Below are positions 7,492 through 8,060 of a stretch of DNA of 8,060 bases, piece by piece. The stretch's first letter is position 1. Each line of letters opens with the position of its first letter. The stretch covers positions 1 to 8,060 of the forward strand of contig JAIFMT010000187.1 of assembly GCA_020048295.1 (NCBI GenBank), written 5' to 3'. The position numbers and the translations under genes were made by a program. Below the pieces are notes generated by a model. That model worked only from the letters and a program-made list of their open reading frames with translations, did not search any database and was not told the DNA's origin. This DNA comes from Rhodoferax sp. (GTDB lineage Bacteria; Pseudomonadota; Gammaproteobacteria; Burkholderiales; Burkholderiaceae).

Positions 7492-7757
7492 CAAGTGCCT
7501 GGCAAGCCGTGGAATGCCTTTTCATAGTTTCTGGGTTTTTTGAGGCAGTGTCAACGCCGCATCCTTCAAGGGCAACAGTTCAATGTTACGCCCCTCGATT
7601 GGGCGCACTCATTAACGTCGCTCACTGCAGTTCAAGATGCTCCGGTGTAGCCACACGGACGCACCGCAATTGTCTAGAAACTATGTACAGACGTGATTTT
7701 CACTTTTCCCCAGCAAGCCAATGAAAATGCGGTGGTTGCCAGTCGCGAAAACAATTG

Positions 7758-7790
7758 TGTGCATAGTTTCAAACTGTGCATAGGCAGCGC
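7758..7790 (-). repeat. Right 33-bp inverted repeat arm
   Basis: Exact reverse complement of 7425-7457. It contains TGTGCATAG at 7758-7766 and again at 7775-7783. Its outer end also takes part in the hairpin at 7784-7815. Confidence 0.95.
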
Positions 7791-7815
7791 AATGTAGAGA
7801 TGTACATTGCGCTGC
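7784..7815. repeat. Strong hairpin (13-bp perfect stem, 6-nt loop) overlapping the right arm
   Basis: GCAGCGCAATGTA (7784-7796) is perfectly complementary to TACATTGCGCTGC (7803-7815), with the loop GAGATG. No T run follows on either strand, so it is not a standard terminator. The left half includes the last 7 bases of the right arm. The outer end of the arm can therefore pair either with the distant left arm or with this neighbour. The left arm has no matching hairpin outside it, so the element is asymmetric. Confidence 0.7.
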
Positions 7816-7911
7816 AGTGCCGACCGCCAGATTGAAAGTAAGATTTTCACCGCTGAATGACCGCTACCGAGATTCGGGTGTCAAAAACGAAAGTCTGCTT
7901 CCGGCCAACCC

Positions 7912-7974
7912 GAAGGTCAGCTTTCGACTTTTCGTTGGATTTCATGCGGTTCCGGTGTACGTCGCCTTTGGGTC
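7912..7974 (-). repeat. Dispersed degenerate repeat, copy B (inverted relative to copy A)
   Basis: The reverse complement of this segment aligns with 3164-3226: 38 of the first 50 positions are identical without gaps. On the minus strand the sequence continues into CCGGAAGCAGAC (about 7893-7904). A similar CCGGAAGCAG occurs downstream of copy A at about 3269. The two copies lie on either side of the binding protein-kinase operon in opposite orientation. Confidence 0.6.
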
Positions 7975-7994
7975 TTTATGTAGAGCGCCCAGTT

Positions 7995-8060
7995 ATGAAT
8001 ATATCGGCACTGGCAAGCATGTTGGCCACTGGCATAGCGGCCAAAAACACACGCGCCAGC
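7995..8060 (+). CDS. Possible start of a small gene running off the right edge
   Basis: An ATG at 7995 opens a frame of 22 codons to the window end without a stop. The peptide begins MNISALASMLATG and is rich in Ala. This start is faintly reminiscent of the small YjfB-like putative motility proteins, but too little is visible for assignment. Only a weak GAG lies upstream as a ribosome binding site. It may equally be a chance frame. Confidence 0.3.
   Translation, partial: MNISALASMLATGIAAKNTRAS

Larger units (their letters stand above)
7425..7790. mobile_element. 366-bp element with perfect 33-bp inverted terminal repeats (MITE-like)
   Basis: Positions 7425-7457 and 7758-7790 are exact reverse complements over 33 bases; the flanking bases differ. 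Nothing inside resembles a transposase. Each arm contains the 9-mer CTATGCACA twice with a 17-bp period, around a small palindrome AGTTTGAAACT. Two additional GAAACTATG half-sites lie inside (7523-7531 inverted, 7677-7685 direct), almost symmetric about the same centre. I see no clear target-site duplication at the outer edges. It could be a non-autonomous transposable element or a protein-binding recombination or regulatory locus. The inverted repeat is certain; its mobile nature is inferred. Confidence 0.5.
7205..7994. other. Gene-poor, repeat-rich region downstream of the kinase
   Basis: About 790 bases lack a convincing gene. The open frame 7401-7724 (plus) crosses the inverted-repeat arm and has no ribosome binding site or recognisable motif. 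The region holds a weak stem (GGCGTG 7282-7287 with CACGCC 7304-7309, no T run), the 366-bp inverted-repeat element, a strong hairpin and a diverged dispersed repeat. I see no good intrinsic terminator for the kinase operon. Confidence 0.65.

Noticed and set aside
7401..7724. 107-codon open frame across the inverted-repeat element
   Set aside because: It starts outside the element and reads through its left arm; there is no ribosome binding site and no domain. It is probably fortuitous.

Overview
The window looks like chromosomal DNA of a betaproteobacterium, probably Burkholderiales and possibly near Rhodoferax or Polaromonas. This is inferred from the moderately high G+C, the codon use, the style of the multi-domain sensor proteins and the degenerate dispersed repeats between genes. 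It was not established by a database search. Almost everything recognisable is signal transduction: two divergent two-gene operons separated by about 1.1 kb, followed by about 0.8 kb of gene-poor, repeat-rich DNA.

Left part, minus strand (2653 to beyond 1). The first gene encodes a response regulator with receiver, PAS and GGDEF domains (REC-PAS-GGDEF), predicted to be a diguanylate cyclase. It overlaps by 4 nt (ATGA) with a second gene that runs off the window. That product has an N-terminal degenerate receiver, a canonical receiver and two PAS domains; its output domain lies outside.

Middle (2654-3745). No convincing gene. It holds a diverged dispersed repeat, a small stem-loop, a weak sigma70-like promoter, and a terminator-like pair of overlapping hairpins ending in T8, just upstream of the next start codon.

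Right operon, plus strand (3746-7204). An NMT1/SsuA/TauA-type periplasmic binding protein is followed after 9 nt by an 803-aa hybrid histidine kinase. The kinase has two membrane segments, a roughly 140-aa helical periplasmic domain, then HAMP, PAS, HisKA, HATPase and REC. No permease or ATPase gene is present. The likely reading is a ligand-binding protein that informs the kinase, analogous in layout to TorT-TorS, rather than a transporter. The kinase has no HPt domain, and no output regulator lies downstream. The divergent receiver proteins are candidate partners through an HPt encoded elsewhere, but this is speculative.

Right end (7205-8060). A 366-bp element is bounded by perfect 33-bp inverted repeats. 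Each arm carries two 9-bp direct repeats with a 17-bp period, and further half-sites lie inside. A strong 13-bp stem hairpin overlaps the right arm. Beyond it lies a diverged inverted copy of the repeat at 3164-3226. A possible start of another small gene is at 7995.
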